DNA from: Thermus hydrothermalis
GTDB lineage: Bacteria; Deinococcota; Deinococci; Deinococcales; Thermaceae
DNA length: 45,980 nucleotides
Direction: 5' to 3'
Assembly: GCF_022760925.1 (NCBI RefSeq)
Contig: NZ_JAKTNT010000019.1
Span: forward strand, 1 to 45,980
Of this stretch, positions 36,005-45,144 are shown piece after piece. Under the pieces are notes generated by a model, which saw only the letters and a program-made list of their open reading frames with translations, was not told the DNA's origin and did not search any database. How positions within the stretch are numbered: position 1 is the first letter of the stretch; each line of letters opens with the position of its first letter. The translations under genes and the position numbers were made by a program.

Positions 36005-37533
36005 CAAAGCCCCGGGAGGGCGGCCCGGGCCTCCTCCAGCTCCGCCCGGGCCCTCCCTTCGTCCCAGCCCAGGAGGGGGGCCATGAGGGCCACCACCCGG
36101 GGCAGGGCCTGTTGCGCCGCCTCCTGGTCCAAAAGGGCCAAGCCCATCCGCCGGGCGAGCACGTCCAGGGGCTTCTGGGCCAACTCCTTGCGCACGGCGT
36201 GGACCACCTCCCCCTCCAGGTAAGGGAGGCCAGGCAGGAGGGGCCTATCCCCCAAGGCCGCCACCTCCCCCGCCTCTGTGCCGTAGGTGGCGTAGAGGTG
36301 TTCCGCCACCCCCTCGGGGAGGTCCAAGGAGGGCTTGGGCCCCGCCCCCAGGAGGGGGGTGGCGTGGGAGGTGGAGGGGGGAAGCCCGAGGCCCAGGTCC
36401 CGGTCCAACCGGTCCACGAGGTCCTGGGCCATGAGGCGGAAGGTGGTCCACTTGCCCCCCGTGAGGGTGTAAAGCCCCCTCTCCTCGGCGATGAGGTGGT
36501 CCCGCACCAAGAGCCGGGTCTCCCCCCGCCCCACCAGGGGCCTGAGCCCGGACCAGACCGCCCGGATATAGGGGGAGAGGTCCCCCAGGTAAGGCCTTAC
36601 CTCCTCCAGGAGGTAGGCCACCTCCTCCTCCCGGGGCAGGGGGCAGAAGGTGGCCTCGGCGGGCAGGTCGGTGGTGCCCAAGAGGGCCTTCCCCCGGTAG
36701 GGCAGGAGGAAGAGGACGCGGCCGTCCCGGGTCCTGGGGATGAGGAGGCCCGTCTTGAGGGGGTAGTCCAGGACCAGGTGGGCCCCGCTGGAGGGGGTGA
36801 GGAGGGGGGGCAGGTGGGGGTCCAGGAGGCGGCGGGTAGCGTCGGTGAAGGGACCCGTGGCGTTCACCACCGCCTTGGCGTAGACCTCCACCTCCCTGCC
36901 CGTGAGGCGGTCCTTGACCACCGCCCCCGCCACCCTGCCCCCCTTGAGGAGGAAGGCGTGGGCCTCCGCGTGGTTCAGGGCCAGGGCACCCCGCCTTAGG
37001 GCGGAGCGGAGGAGGGCGAGGAGGAGGCGGTGGTCCTGGAACTGGCCGTCCCAGTAGAGGATCCCCCCCAGGGTCTTGGGGAGGCCGGGGAAGAGCCCGG
37101 CCACCTCCTTGGGGGGGAGGTAGCGGGTGGGCCCAAGGCGCCGCTTCCCCGAGAAGAGGTCGTAGAGGAGGAGGCCCGTCCCGTAGTAGGGGAGCTCCAG
37201 GGGGCGGAAGAGGGGGGTGAGGAGGGGGAGGGGGTGGGCCAGGTGGGGGGCCAGGTCCATCACCACCTTGCGCTCCCGAAGGGCCTCCGTCACCAGCTTC
37301 AGTTGCCGTCCGTCCAGGCGCCTCAGGGCGAGTTCCAGGTAGCGCACCCCCCCGTGGAGGAGCTTGGTGGAGCGGCTGCTGGTTCCCGAGGCGAAGTCCC
37401 GGGCCTCCACCAAGGCCGCCTTGAGCCCCCTCAGGGTGGCCTCCCACAGGACCCCCGCCCCCGTGGCCCCACCCCCCAGGACCAGGAGGTCCCACGGCTC
37501 CTTAAGCCGTTCCCACAGGGCTTCCCGGTCCAC
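36001..37533 (-). CDS. glpD: FAD-dependent glycerol-3-phosphate dehydrogenase
   Basis: Oxidises glycerol-3-phosphate to dihydroxyacetone phosphate at the membrane and passes electrons to quinone. The 510-residue product shows the FAD dinucleotide fold [17 protein letters not shown] (about residues 16-32), the family segment [17 protein letters not shown] (about residues 51-67), the second [13 protein letters not shown] region and [18 protein letters not shown] near the C-terminus of the FAD domain. The start is GTG 37533, with GGAGGGG upstream and the glpK stop directly adjacent. Last gene of the galactoside/glycerol cluster. Confidence 0.94.
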   Translation of the reverse strand: MDREALWERLKEPWDLLVLGGGATGAGVLWEATLRGLKAALVEARDFASGTSSRSTKLLHGGVRYLELALRRLDGRQLKLVTEALRERKVVMDLAPHLAHPLPLLTPLFRPLELPYYGTGLLLYDLFSGKRRLGPTRYLPPKEVAGLFPGLPKTLGGILYWDGQFQDHRLLLALLRSALRRGALALNHAEAHAFLLKGGRVAGAVVKDRLTGREVEVYAKAVVNATGPFTDATRRLLDPHLPPLLTPSSGAHLVLDYPLKTGLLIPRTRDGRVLFLLPYRGKALLGTTDLPAEATFCPLPREEEVAYLLEEVRPYLGDLSPYIRAVWSGLRPLVGRGETRLLVRDHLIAEERGLYTLTGGKWTTFRLMAQDLVDRLDRDLGLGLPPSTSHATPLLGAGPKPSLDLPEGVAEHLYATYGTEAGEVAALGDRPLLPGLPYLEGEVVHAVRKELAQKPLDVLARRMGLALLDQEAAQQALPRVVALMAPLLGWDEGRARAELEEARAALPGLC

Positions 37534-39021
37534 CTACCCCTCCTGGGCCCAGCCCCTGGCCCGCTCCACCGCCCGCCGCCAGCCCCGGTACAGGGCCTCC
37601 CGCCTCGCCTCCGGCATCCGGGGCAGGAACCGGGCCTCCTCCCGCCAAAGGGCGGGGAGGTCCCGCAGGGAAAGCGCCCCCGCCCCGATCCCCGCCGCAA
37701 AGGCCGCCCCCAAGGCGGTGGTCTCCGTGGTCTTCGGCCGGAGCACCGGCACCCCCAGGAGGTCCGCTTGGATCTCCAGGAAGAGGCCGTTCTGCGCCAT
37801 ACCCCCGTCCGCCTTCAGGGCCTTCAGGCTAAGCCCCGCCGCCTTGGCCATGGCCCAGGCCACCTCCCCCACGGAGAAGGCCACCCCCTCCAGGGCCGCC
37901 CGCACCAGGTGGGCCCGCCCCGTCCCCCGGGTAAGCCCCAGGATGGCCCCCCGGGCGTAGGGGTCCCAGTAAGGGGCCCCAAGCCCCGTGAAGGCGGGGA
38001 CGAAGTAGACCCCGCCCGTATCCTCCACCCCCCGGGCCAAGGCCTCCACCTCGTGGCTCCCCCCAAGGAGGCCCACCTCCTCCAGCCACCCCACCGCCGC
38101 CCCCGCCACGAAGACGCTCCCCTCCAGGGCGTAGGCCGCCTTGCCCTCCAGGTGCCAGGCCAGGGTGGTGAGGAGGCCCCCCTCGGCCAAGACCGGCTTT
38201 TCCCCCGTGTTCAGGAGGAGGAAGGCCCCCGTGCCGTAGGTGCACTTCCCCTCCCCCGCCCCCAAGGCCGCCTGCCCCAAAAGCGCCGCCTGCTGGTCCC
38301 CAAGGACCCCTCGGATGGGAATGGGGGCCCCCAAAAGCCCAGGAAGGGTCTCCCCGAAGTCCCCGTCCGAGGGCCGCACCTCGGGGAGGAGGGCCCTTGG
38401 GATGCCCAAGGCGGCGAGAAGCTCCTCGTCCCAGGTGAGGGTTTCCACGTTAAAGAGGAGGGTCCGGCTGGCGTTGGTGGGGTCGGTGGCGTGCACCCTG
38501 CCCCCCGTGAGGTTCCAAAGGAGCCAGGTGTCCACGGTGCCGAAGCACACCTCTCCCCTTTCCGCCCGCTCCCTCAGCCCAGGCACGTGCTCCAAAAGCC
38601 AAAGGAGCTTGGTGGCGGAGAAGTAGGGGTCCAGAAGGAGCCCCGTGCGCGCCCGGAAAAGCCCCTCCAGGCCCCGCCCCCGCAGGGCCTCGCAAAGGGA
38701 AGCGGTCCTGCGGTCCTGCCAGACGATGGCGTTGTGGAGGGGCCGCCCCGTATCCCTTTCCCACACCAAGGTGGTCTCCCGCTGGTTGGCGATGCCCAAG
38801 GCCAGCACCGCCTCAGGCCCCACCCCCGCCCGGCGCAGGGCCTCCCTCGCCGCCCAAAGCTGGCTCTCCCAGATCTCCCAGGGGTCGTGCTCCACCCAGC
38901 CCGGCTCCGGGTAGTGCTGGGCGAAAGCCCGCTGCGCCAGGGCCACCACCTCCCCCTCCAGGGTGAAGAGAATGGCCCGGCTGGACGTGGTGCCTTGGTC
39001 TAGGGCCAAAAGGTATTTCAT
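37534..39021 (-). CDS. glpK: Glycerol kinase
   Basis: Phosphorylates glycerol to glycerol-3-phosphate with ATP. The 495-residue FGGY-family protein begins LLALDQGTTSSRAILF and contains ANQRETTLVWERDTGRP (about residues 79-95), WNLTGGRVHATDPTNASRT, GDQQAALLGQ, KCTYGTGAFLL and the C-terminal DGGMAQNGLFLEIQADLLG, all glycerol kinase signatures. ATG 39021 overlaps the galT stop (ATGA) with GGGAGG upstream, and glpD follows without a gap. No glycerol facilitator gene is seen. Confidence 0.96.
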   Translation of the reverse strand: MKYLLALDQGTTSSRAILFTLEGEVVALAQRAFAQHYPEPGWVEHDPWEIWESQLWAAREALRRAGVGPEAVLALGIANQRETTLVWERDTGRPLHNAIVWQDRRTASLCEALRGRGLEGLFRARTGLLLDPYFSATKLLWLLEHVPGLRERAERGEVCFGTVDTWLLWNLTGGRVHATDPTNASRTLLFNVETLTWDEELLAALGIPRALLPEVRPSDGDFGETLPGLLGAPIPIRGVLGDQQAALLGQAALGAGEGKCTYGTGAFLLLNTGEKPVLAEGGLLTTLAWHLEGKAAYALEGSVFVAGAAVGWLEEVGLLGGSHEVEALARGVEDTGGVYFVPAFTGLGAPYWDPYARGAILGLTRGTGRAHLVRAALEGVAFSVGEVAWAMAKAAGLSLKALKADGGMAQNGLFLEIQADLLGVPVLRPKTTETTALGAAFAAGIGAGALSLRDLPALWREEARFLPRMPEARREALYRGWRRAVERARGWAQEG

Positions 39022-40064
39022 AACGCCTCCCTAAGCCGCTTCGCCGTTTCCTCCGGAAGGGCGTCCACCACGAAGGTACCCGCCCCAAGCTCCGTGCCCG
39101 CCAGGAACTTGAGCTTGTCCTGGGTGCGCTTGGGGGGGTAGAACTCCACGTGGAAGTGGAAGGTGCGCTCCTCCCCCAAGGGGGCAGCGTGGAAGACCAT
39201 CACGTAAGGGAAGGGTTCGCCGAAAAGGGCATCGTACCGGGCCACCACCCGGCCGAGAAGCCGGGCGAAGGCTGCCATCTCCGCCTCCGAAAACGTCCAG
39301 GGGCCTGGGTGCCGTTCCCGGGGGGCGACCCAGACCTCGTAGGGGTAGCGGGCGAAGGGAGGGACAAAGGCCAAGAAGCCCTCCTCTTCGTCCACCCGGT
39401 AGGCCTCGAGGCCCGGGAAAAGCTCTAGGAGCACGGGCCGCTCGCGGAAAGCCGCGCTTTCCCGCTCCAAAAGGGGCGGCACAAAGGGGTAGGCGTAGAT
39501 CTGCCCGTGGGGGTGGTGCAGGGTCACCCCCACCGCCTCCCCCCGGTTCTCAAAAGGCATGACGAAGCGCACCCCCGGGAGGCTATAGAGGGCCTGGTAC
39601 CGGTCCCGCCACACCCAGGCCAGAAGAAGCCTTTCCTCCTCGGAAAGGGTGGCCAGGCTTCCCGTGTGCAGGGGCGTGTAGACCACCACCTCGCACCGGC
39701 CCCGGGCGGCCTCCGTGGCCACGGGGAGGCCCGAGGGTGGGGGCGGCGGGGATGGGACCAGGGCGGGGAAGCGGTTCTCAAAGACCGCCACCTGGAAGCG
39801 GGCAAAAGGGATCTCCGTGGGGAAGGCCCCTTCCCGGCTCGGGCACAAGGGGCAGTGCTCCTTGGGGGGAAGGAAGGTGCGCTCCTGGCGGTGGGCGGCG
39901 TAGACCACCCACTCCTTCCGCAAGGGGTGGTAGCGGAGGTGGGGCGCGGCGTGAAAGGCCTCCTCCCCCTCCGGCAAGGGCGCCTCCTCCAAAGGGCTTA
40001 GGCCGTAGAGGATGAGCTCCCGGCCATCCCGCTTGCGGTGGTGGCGTTTAAAGAAGGGAGGCAT
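39018..40064 (-). CDS. galT: Galactose-1-phosphate uridylyltransferase (GalT)
   Basis: Leloir pathway enzyme exchanging galactose-1-phosphate and UDP-glucose. The 348-residue product keeps HCPLCPS (metal-binding Cys pair, about residue 71), the ENRFPAL segment, and the catalytic histidine triad in TLHHPHGQIYAYPF (about residues 183-196), plus FHFHVEFYPP near the C-terminus. ATG 40064 is preferred: it has GGAGGAGG upstream and gives a sensible N-terminus, whereas 40106 is buried in agaT. It overlaps the end of agaT by 17 nt. Neither galK nor galE is in the window. Confidence 0.92.
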   Translation of the reverse strand: MPPFFKRHHRKRDGRELILYGLSPLEEAPLPEGEEAFHAAPHLRYHPLRKEWVVYAAHRQERTFLPPKEHCPLCPSREGAFPTEIPFARFQVAVFENRFPALVPSPPPPPSGLPVATEAARGRCEVVVYTPLHTGSLATLSEEERLLLAWVWRDRYQALYSLPGVRFVMPFENRGEAVGVTLHHPHGQIYAYPFVPPLLERESAAFRERPVLLELFPGLEAYRVDEEEGFLAFVPPFARYPYEVWVAPRERHPGPWTFSEAEMAAFARLLGRVVARYDALFGEPFPYVMVFHAAPLGEERTFHFHVEFYPPKRTQDKLKFLAGTELGAGTFVVDALPEETAKRLREAL

Positions 40065-41478
40065 AGTCCAGGACCTCCTCCCCGCAACGAAAACGGTAGG
40101 GACCAAGCCGCTCCACCCCTCCCTCGTCCGCTAAAAAGCTCCGAAGGCGCGCCTCCTCTTCCGGCAGAAGCCAAGAGGGGGGGTCCGAGGTAGCCTTGAA
40201 GCCGGTGTACCGCGCCAAAACCTCTTGTAGCCGCATGGCCTCCGGGGAGAGGAGGTTAAAACGGGTACGGAAGAAAACCACATCGGGATCTACTTGAACG
40301 TTTTCCCGAAGCCAAAGCCGGTGCAAAGTGGCGCGCAGGGCGTTTCTGAGCCCAGGGCCCGTGGGGTCGCCAAGCCAGAGGGAACGGTCCTCGTTATCCC
40401 AGTAGGGGGCCACGTCGGGGCCTACCCTAAACCCGTCCGCTAACCCCAAGGAGGCCAAGATGGGCGCCCCACAAAAGAGCAAATAGGCGTCCCCCGCCGC
40501 CTGGCGCACCCGCTCCATAGCTACACGATACCGCCCCTCGCCCTCCGCCCCGGGAAGGGAGGCTGCATAGAGGAAGTCCAGCTTCAGGTAATCGTAGCCC
40601 CAGGAACGCACCTTCTGGATAAGGCCCTCCACCCAGGAAAGAACCTCCTCCTTACCCGCATCCAGGGCCAAAAGAGGTTTTCCCCAGTTAAAGCCCGCAG
40701 GAAGGGGCCGGCCCTCCCGGTCCCGGAGGAGCCAGTCCGGATGGGCGCGCACGAGGGGACTGTCCGCCGTGACCAAAAAAGGGGCAAGCCAAAGCCCTGG
40801 CCGCAGACCCTTCGCCCTGATCCGCTCCGCCAAATAGGCCATGCCGTGGGGAAAGCGCTCGTTGGCCTCCCAGTCGCCCAAAGCCCTCTGCCAACCGTCG
40901 TCCACCTGAAAGACCTCAAAGGGGTAGCCTGCCACCTCTTCCAGAACCTCAAGGAGGCGCGCCTCGCTTATGTCCGTATAAAAGGCGTACCAGGAGCACC
41001 AGACCCTAGGCGGCCCCCCAGAAAGGCGGCGGGGGAGGAGCCGGGCGTAGGCGGAAAAGACCTCCTCCTCAGACCCCCAAGCCAAGAACCACTCCCCTTT
41101 GTCCCCCTCCAGCCGGCCCAGGAGCAGGTCCGGCCGGCCCAGAACCCGAGCCCCTACCCCCAGAGCCCCCAAAAGGAGCACCTGCCCCTCGGGGCCGCGC
41201 AGGGCACCGAGCCCACTGCCCCACCACTCCGAGGCACGAAGCAGGAAAGGATCATCGGCCTGGGGCTGGCGCTCTGGGGGAAGAAGAGGAACCGGCGGCC
41301 GGGAAAGCGAAACCCAGGCGGCCAGGCTCCAGCTCTGCCAGCCGTGGCGGAAGAAAGCCTCCCCCCAAAAAGGGGGGTAGACCCGCACCTCTCGGCCCTC
41401 GAGGCGTAGCCCCCCCGGAACCGCCGTCACCCCCTCCGCTTCCAGGGCCACCTCGAGGCTCCCCAGCTTTACCCGCAT
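40048..41478 (-). CDS. agaT: Alpha-galactosidase, glycoside hydrolase family 36
   Basis: Removes terminal alpha-galactose from oligosaccharides such as melibiose and raffinose. The 476-residue length equals what I recall for Thermus AgaT. GH36 motifs are present: VWCSWYAFYTDI, FQVDDGWQRALGDWEAN, the nucleophile Asp in YDYLKLDFLYAA, CGAPILASLGLADGFRVGPD with the acid/base Asp and AYW next to it. ATG 41478 follows GGAGGAGGAG overlapping the bgaA stop; only two nt separate the genes. Base composition is visibly less GC-rich than galT and glpK downstream, hinting at a separate origin. Confidence 0.94.
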   Translation of the reverse strand: MRVKLGSLEVALEAEGVTAVPGGLRLEGREVRVYPPFWGEAFFRHGWQSWSLAAWVSLSRPPVPLLPPERQPQADDPFLLRASEWWGSGLGALRGPEGQVLLLGALGVGARVLGRPDLLLGRLEGDKGEWFLAWGSEEEVFSAYARLLPRRLSGGPPRVWCSWYAFYTDISEARLLEVLEEVAGYPFEVFQVDDGWQRALGDWEANERFPHGMAYLAERIRAKGLRPGLWLAPFLVTADSPLVRAHPDWLLRDREGRPLPAGFNWGKPLLALDAGKEEVLSWVEGLIQKVRSWGYDYLKLDFLYAASLPGAEGEGRYRVAMERVRQAAGDAYLLFCGAPILASLGLADGFRVGPDVAPYWDNEDRSLWLGDPTGPGLRNALRATLHRLWLRENVQVDPDVVFFRTRFNLLSPEAMRLQEVLARYTGFKATSDPPSWLLPEEEARLRSFLADEGGVERLGPYRFRCGEEVLDYASLL

Positions 41479-41480
41479 CC

Positions 41481-43418
41481 CTACTCCTCCTCCCACACCG
41501 CCACCTCATACGGGGGGAGCTTCGGCCCTCCCAAGAGGAAACGAACCCCTGGAGGGGTGGGAAGGGCCGCCTCCTCAGGGCCATAGTTAAAGGCAAACAC
41601 CAAATGACCCCTCCGCCGCAAGCGCAGGCCAGGAGGAAGGGGCTTTGGCGAAAGCCCTCCCTCTTGGGCCAAGCTCGCCAGCAAGGTAACGAGGAGCTCG
41701 GGGCTGGGCCAAGCGGCGAGGTAAAGGTAGCGCCCGGTACGGAACAAAGCCCCCCGGCCATCGGCAAAACGCAACAGGGGGCTTAGGTCCGTTTCCACCC
41801 ACTCCCGCCATAGGCCCAAAGAAAACCGCCCCAAAGGGCCTTCCGCCTCTTCCTTTAACCCCGGCGGCAGGCTTTCCACGCGCACCACCTTCAGGGGGAG
41901 AAGGGCCTGCAGAGGCCCTGGAGGAAGCGCTTGGGGAATGTGGAAGTTCGCCGTCTTGCTCCCGCTTCTGGGACCCCAAAGGACGATGCCATCGGCTTCC
42001 CTAAAGGCACTTAGAACCTCCTCCCGCACGATGGGCAGGCTCGGTACCAACACCAACCGGTAGCCCTGCAAGGCAGCTCCCGGCGGAACGATATCCACGT
42101 CCAACCCGAGCCGCCTGGCTGCGCTATAGAAGAGGAACACCAAGGCCAGGTAGTTCCACTCGGCCCCTTGAGGCTGGATCTCGTAAACCCAAGGGGCTTC
42201 GGGGTCATAGACCAAGGCCACGGGGGCCCGCTCGTACGGGGGCAAGGGAAGCCTCCCCAACTCCTCCGCCACCCGCCGCACCTCAAAGAAAGCCACATCC
42301 GGAGCATAGTCTGGACGGTGCAGGCCGGCGTGCATCTCCTCCTGGGCAAAAGGCACCTGCCGCCACCGGAAGTAGGAAACCACCTCCGCCCCGTGGGCCA
42401 AGGCCTCCCAGGTCCAAAGGCGCACCATGCCCGGCGCGGGGCTCGGGTTGTGGGGTGCCCAGTTTACCGGGCCCGGTTGTTGCTCCATCACCCAAAACCG
42501 CCCTCGCCCCACCGCCCGGTAAAGGTCATGGTTGAAGGCCGCCACGTCCGGGTGGCCGGTCCTGGCGTAGAGCAGCTTCTCCTCCTCGGGAAGGGGCATG
42601 AGGTCGGTGAAGCCCAGAGGATAACTGTCCCAGCTGGCGAAGTCCAGGTCCTCTCCCAAGGGAAAAGGATTTAGGTCCGTAAAAAAACCCATGAAGTTGT
42701 GCGTGATGAACTTCCCCGGGGCATGGGCCCGAAGGATTTCCACCTGGAGGCGGTTGTATCGCCGCACCTGCTCCGAGGCGAAGCGGTAATAGTCCAGAAG
42801 ATGGCTAGGGTTGGCCTCGGCCACGGTGAGGTTGGGGAGTTCCACCTCCTGGAAGGTGCGGTAGCGTTGGCTCCAAAAGGCAGCCCCCCAGGCCTGGTTA
42901 AGGGCGTCTATGTTCCCGTAGCGCTCCTCAAGCCACTTTCTAAAGGCGCCTTGGCAACGCTCGCAATAGCAGCGCACCGTCCCGTGGCAGCCATATTCGT
43001 TATCCGTCTGGAAGCCCGCCACTGCAGGGTGCTTGCCGTAGCGCTCCGCCAAGAGCGTGACGATGCGGCGGGTCTCCTCCCGGTAGGCGGGGCTACTGAA
43101 GCAGTAGTGACGCCGCCCTCCGAAGCGGCGCCTACGCCCCTCCTTGTCCACGGGAAGGATCTCTGGGTAACGGTCCACCAACCACTTGGGCGGCGTGGCT
43201 GTGGGCGTGCCTAGGACCACCTTCAGCCCGGACTGGGCCAAGACCTCCACCGCCTCGTCCAGCCAGGCCCAGTCCAGACGACCGGGCTCCGGCTCCAGAA
43301 GGGCCCAGGCAAACTCTCCCACCCGCACAAAGGAGAGCCCAAGCTCGCGCATCCGCTTGGCGTCCTCAGGCCAACGCTCCTTGGGCCAGTGTTCGGGGTA
43401 GTAGCAGACACCGAGCAT
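41481..43418 (-). CDS. bgaA: Beta-galactosidase, glycoside hydrolase family 42
   Basis: Cleaves terminal beta-galactosides. The 645-residue protein matches the Thermus GH42 enzyme in length and in key positions: acid/base E141 ([10 protein letters not shown]), nucleophile E312 ([12 protein letters not shown]) and the zinc cysteines C106, C150, C152 and C155. The TIM barrel (about 1-390) is followed by trimerisation and beta domains. ATG 43418 lies four nt after the upstream permease stop with a GGAG upstream, so it is co-transcribed with the ABC transporter. Confidence 0.96.
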   Translation of the reverse strand: MLGVCYYPEHWPKERWPEDAKRMRELGLSFVRVGEFAWALLEPEPGRLDWAWLDEAVEVLAQSGLKVVLGTPTATPPKWLVDRYPEILPVDKEGRRRRFGGRRHYCFSSPAYREETRRIVTLLAERYGKHPAVAGFQTDNEYGCHGTVRCYCERCQGAFRKWLEERYGNIDALNQAWGAAFWSQRYRTFQEVELPNLTVAEANPSHLLDYYRFASEQVRRYNRLQVEILRAHAPGKFITHNFMGFFTDLNPFPLGEDLDFASWDSYPLGFTDLMPLPEEEKLLYARTGHPDVAAFNHDLYRAVGRGRFWVMEQQPGPVNWAPHNPSPAPGMVRLWTWEALAHGAEVVSYFRWRQVPFAQEEMHAGLHRPDYAPDVAFFEVRRVAEELGRLPLPPYERAPVALVYDPEAPWVYEIQPQGAEWNYLALVFLFYSAARRLGLDVDIVPPGAALQGYRLVLVPSLPIVREEVLSAFREADGIVLWGPRSGSKTANFHIPQALPPGPLQALLPLKVVRVESLPPGLKEEAEGPLGRFSLGLWREWVETDLSPLLRFADGRGALFRTGRYLYLAAWPSPELLVTLLASLAQEGGLSPKPLPPGLRLRRRGHLVFAFNYGPEEAALPTPPGVRFLLGGPKLPPYEVAVWEEE

Positions 43419-43422
43419 ATCC

Positions 43423-44253
43423 TCACTCCTTCACGGCTCCTGCCGTTATGCCCGCCACAAAGTAGCGCTGCAAAAAGAGGAAAAGCACCAAAAACGGCAC
43501 CGTCATCAAGGCTGAACCCACCATAATCCCCCCCCAAGAAACCCGGGTAAGGCCGATCAGGGTGCCTAGGGCCACCGGGGCGGTGTACATGTCCTTTTGC
43601 GAAAGGATCAAGAGCGGCCAAAGGTAATCGTTCCAGGCATTTAGGAAGAGGATGAGGGCTAGCGCCGCCAAGGAAGGGCGCACCAAGGGCAAAGCGATCT
43701 GGAAGAAGATGCGCCCTTCCCCCGCTCCATCCACCCGGGCGGCGTCCAGGAGGGAGGAAGGGAGGGAAAGGAAAACCTGGCGCATGTAGAAGACCCCCAA
43801 GGCGTTCGCTAGGAACGGGAGGATAACGCCCCAGTATGTGTTGGTGAGCTTAAGGTCCCGAGCCACCAAGATGTACTGGGGAATGACCACCACGAAGTAG
43901 GGAATAGTTAAAGTAGCTACAATAAATGAGAACACCAGGGCTTTAAACCGGAACTCGTACACGGCGAGGGCATACCCCGCCAGGGCGCTGAGCAAGAGAC
44001 CTCCCAGGGTGTAGAGGCCAGAAACCACCACGCTATTCGCAAGCGCCCGGAGGAAGTTGGTGTCCGCCTGGAGGCTTGCCCAATTTTCCATAAAGGCATC
44101 CCCTGGCAGAAGCGGTACGGGCACGCGGAAAATCTCCTGCTCGGGATGGGTAGCGAACACCACCATAAGCCAGAGAGGCGCCAACCACAACAGGGCTAAG
44201 GGCAAAAGGCCAGCGTGCAGGGCCAAGGCAAACCAAAACCGCTGTCTTCTCAT
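43423..44253 (-). CDS. Sugar ABC transporter permease, MalG type
   Basis: Inner-membrane permease of a CUT1-type carbohydrate importer. The 276-residue product has six predicted helices and the ATPase-contact EAA loop ([20 protein letters not shown], about residues 170-189, continuing ALPLVRPSL). ATG 44253 is chosen because GGAGGG lies seven nt upstream and it overlaps the malF-type stop as ATGA; the in-frame GTG at 44265 is inside that ribosome binding site. No ATPase gene is in the window, so a shared MsmK/MalK-like ATPase encoded elsewhere is likely, which is common for CUT1 systems. Confidence 0.93.
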   Translation of the reverse strand: MRRQRFWFALALHAGLLPLALLWLAPLWLMVVFATHPEQEIFRVPVPLLPGDAFMENWASLQADTNFLRALANSVVVSGLYTLGGLLLSALAGYALAVYEFRFKALVFSFIVATLTIPYFVVVIPQYILVARDLKLTNTYWGVILPFLANALGVFYMRQVFLSLPSSLLDAARVDGAGEGRIFFQIALPLVRPSLAALALILFLNAWNDYLWPLLILSQKDMYTAPVALGTLIGLTRVSWGGIMVGSALMTVPFLVLFLFLQRYFVAGITAGAVKE

Positions 44254-45095
44254 CGCTCCCTCCACAGGCGCATCTGCAAAAAGGAGAAAAGCGCCGCCAA
44301 GAGGGCCACCGTGTAAGCGATAGCCGAAGCGTAGCCGAAGTTAAAGCTCCGAAAGCCCTGCTGGTACAGGTACACGCCCAAGGTCATGGTGGCGTTGCCG
44401 GGCCCTCCCCCCGTAATCAGGAAAGGCTCGGTGAAAAGCTGAAGCGTGCCGATAATGGAAAGCACAAGGGCAAAGAGAAGGACCGGCCGTATACCTGGCA
44501 AGGTCACGTGCCAAAACCTTTGCCAAGGACCCGCCCCGTCTAGCTCGGCCGCCTCGTAAAGCTCCTTGGGAATGCTCTGCAACCCGGCCAAAAGGATAAT
44601 GGCGTTATATCCCGTCCAACGCCAGGTCAGAGCAATCACGATTACGGCCATGGCCGGGCCAGGTGCATAGAGCCAGTCATACCCCGGGTGCCCTAACGCC
44701 CGGAGAAGCGCATTCACCGCTCCAAACTCCGTGTTAAAAAGGAGACGAAAAACCGCAGAGTACGCCACAGCCCCCACCACCACAGGGGCAAAGAAGGCGA
44801 AGCGGAAGAAACCCTTGGCGCGCAAGAGAGCTGAGTTCAAGGCCAAAGCGAGAAGAAGGGCCAAAGCCAGCATTAAAGGTACCTGTACGAGAAGAATGAA
44901 GAGGGTGTTTTTGAGGGCAATCCAGAAGAAAGGGTCTTGCAGGAGACGCCCCCAGTTGACGCCGGCCTCGAGGCGCCAGGGGTAAACCCGGGTATTCAAA
45001 AAGGAGAGGTACAAGGAGTAAGCGATGGGCCATGCCCAGAAAACAGCGAAGAGAAGGGTATAAGGCGTCAGAAAAAGTAAGGGAGCGATTCTCAT
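44250..45095 (-). CDS. Sugar ABC transporter permease, MalF type
   Basis: Partner permease of the same importer, 281 residues with six membrane helices. It starts with a cytoplasmic MRIAPLLFLTPYTLLF helix, and the EAA loop is ELYEAAELDGAGPWQRFWHV, about residues 178-197. ATG 45095 lies 49 nt after the substrate-binding protein stop, across a strong hairpin. A poor ribosome binding site precedes it (TTTCTAAATC), so expression relative to the binding protein is probably low, as is usual for permeases. Confidence 0.93.
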   Translation of the reverse strand: MRIAPLLFLTPYTLLFAVFWAWPIAYSLYLSFLNTRVYPWRLEAGVNWGRLLQDPFFWIALKNTLFILLVQVPLMLALALLLALALNSALLRAKGFFRFAFFAPVVVGAVAYSAVFRLLFNTEFGAVNALLRALGHPGYDWLYAPGPAMAVIVIALTWRWTGYNAIILLAGLQSIPKELYEAAELDGAGPWQRFWHVTLPGIRPVLLFALVLSIIGTLQLFTEPFLITGGGPGNATMTLGVYLYQQGFRSFNFGYASAIAYTVALLAALFSFLQMRLWRER

Positions 45096-45102
45096 GATTT
45101 AG

Positions 45103-45135
45103 AAAAAGGGGGCTATGGCCTGCGGCCATAGCCCC
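45103..45135 (-). terminator. Intergenic terminator/attenuator between binding protein and permease genes
   Basis: On the minus strand GGGGCTATGGCC (45135-45124) and GGCCATAGCCCC (45120-45109) form a perfect 12-bp stem with a GCA loop, then C and TTTTT (45107-45103). It should terminate most transcripts after the binding-protein gene, with read-through into the permeases and galactosidases. Confidence 0.8.
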
Positions 45136-45144
45136 TTTCGGCTT

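Noticed and set aside
37030..39003. Long plus-strand open frame (657 codons) opposite glpD/glpK
   Set aside because: Proline/glycine-rich antisense shadow of glycerol kinase, with no ribosome binding site or domain.
41101..41478. Reading the AgaT N-terminal domain as a separate gene
   Set aside because: The frame is continuous with the catalytic domain and GH36 enzymes have such an N-terminal beta domain.
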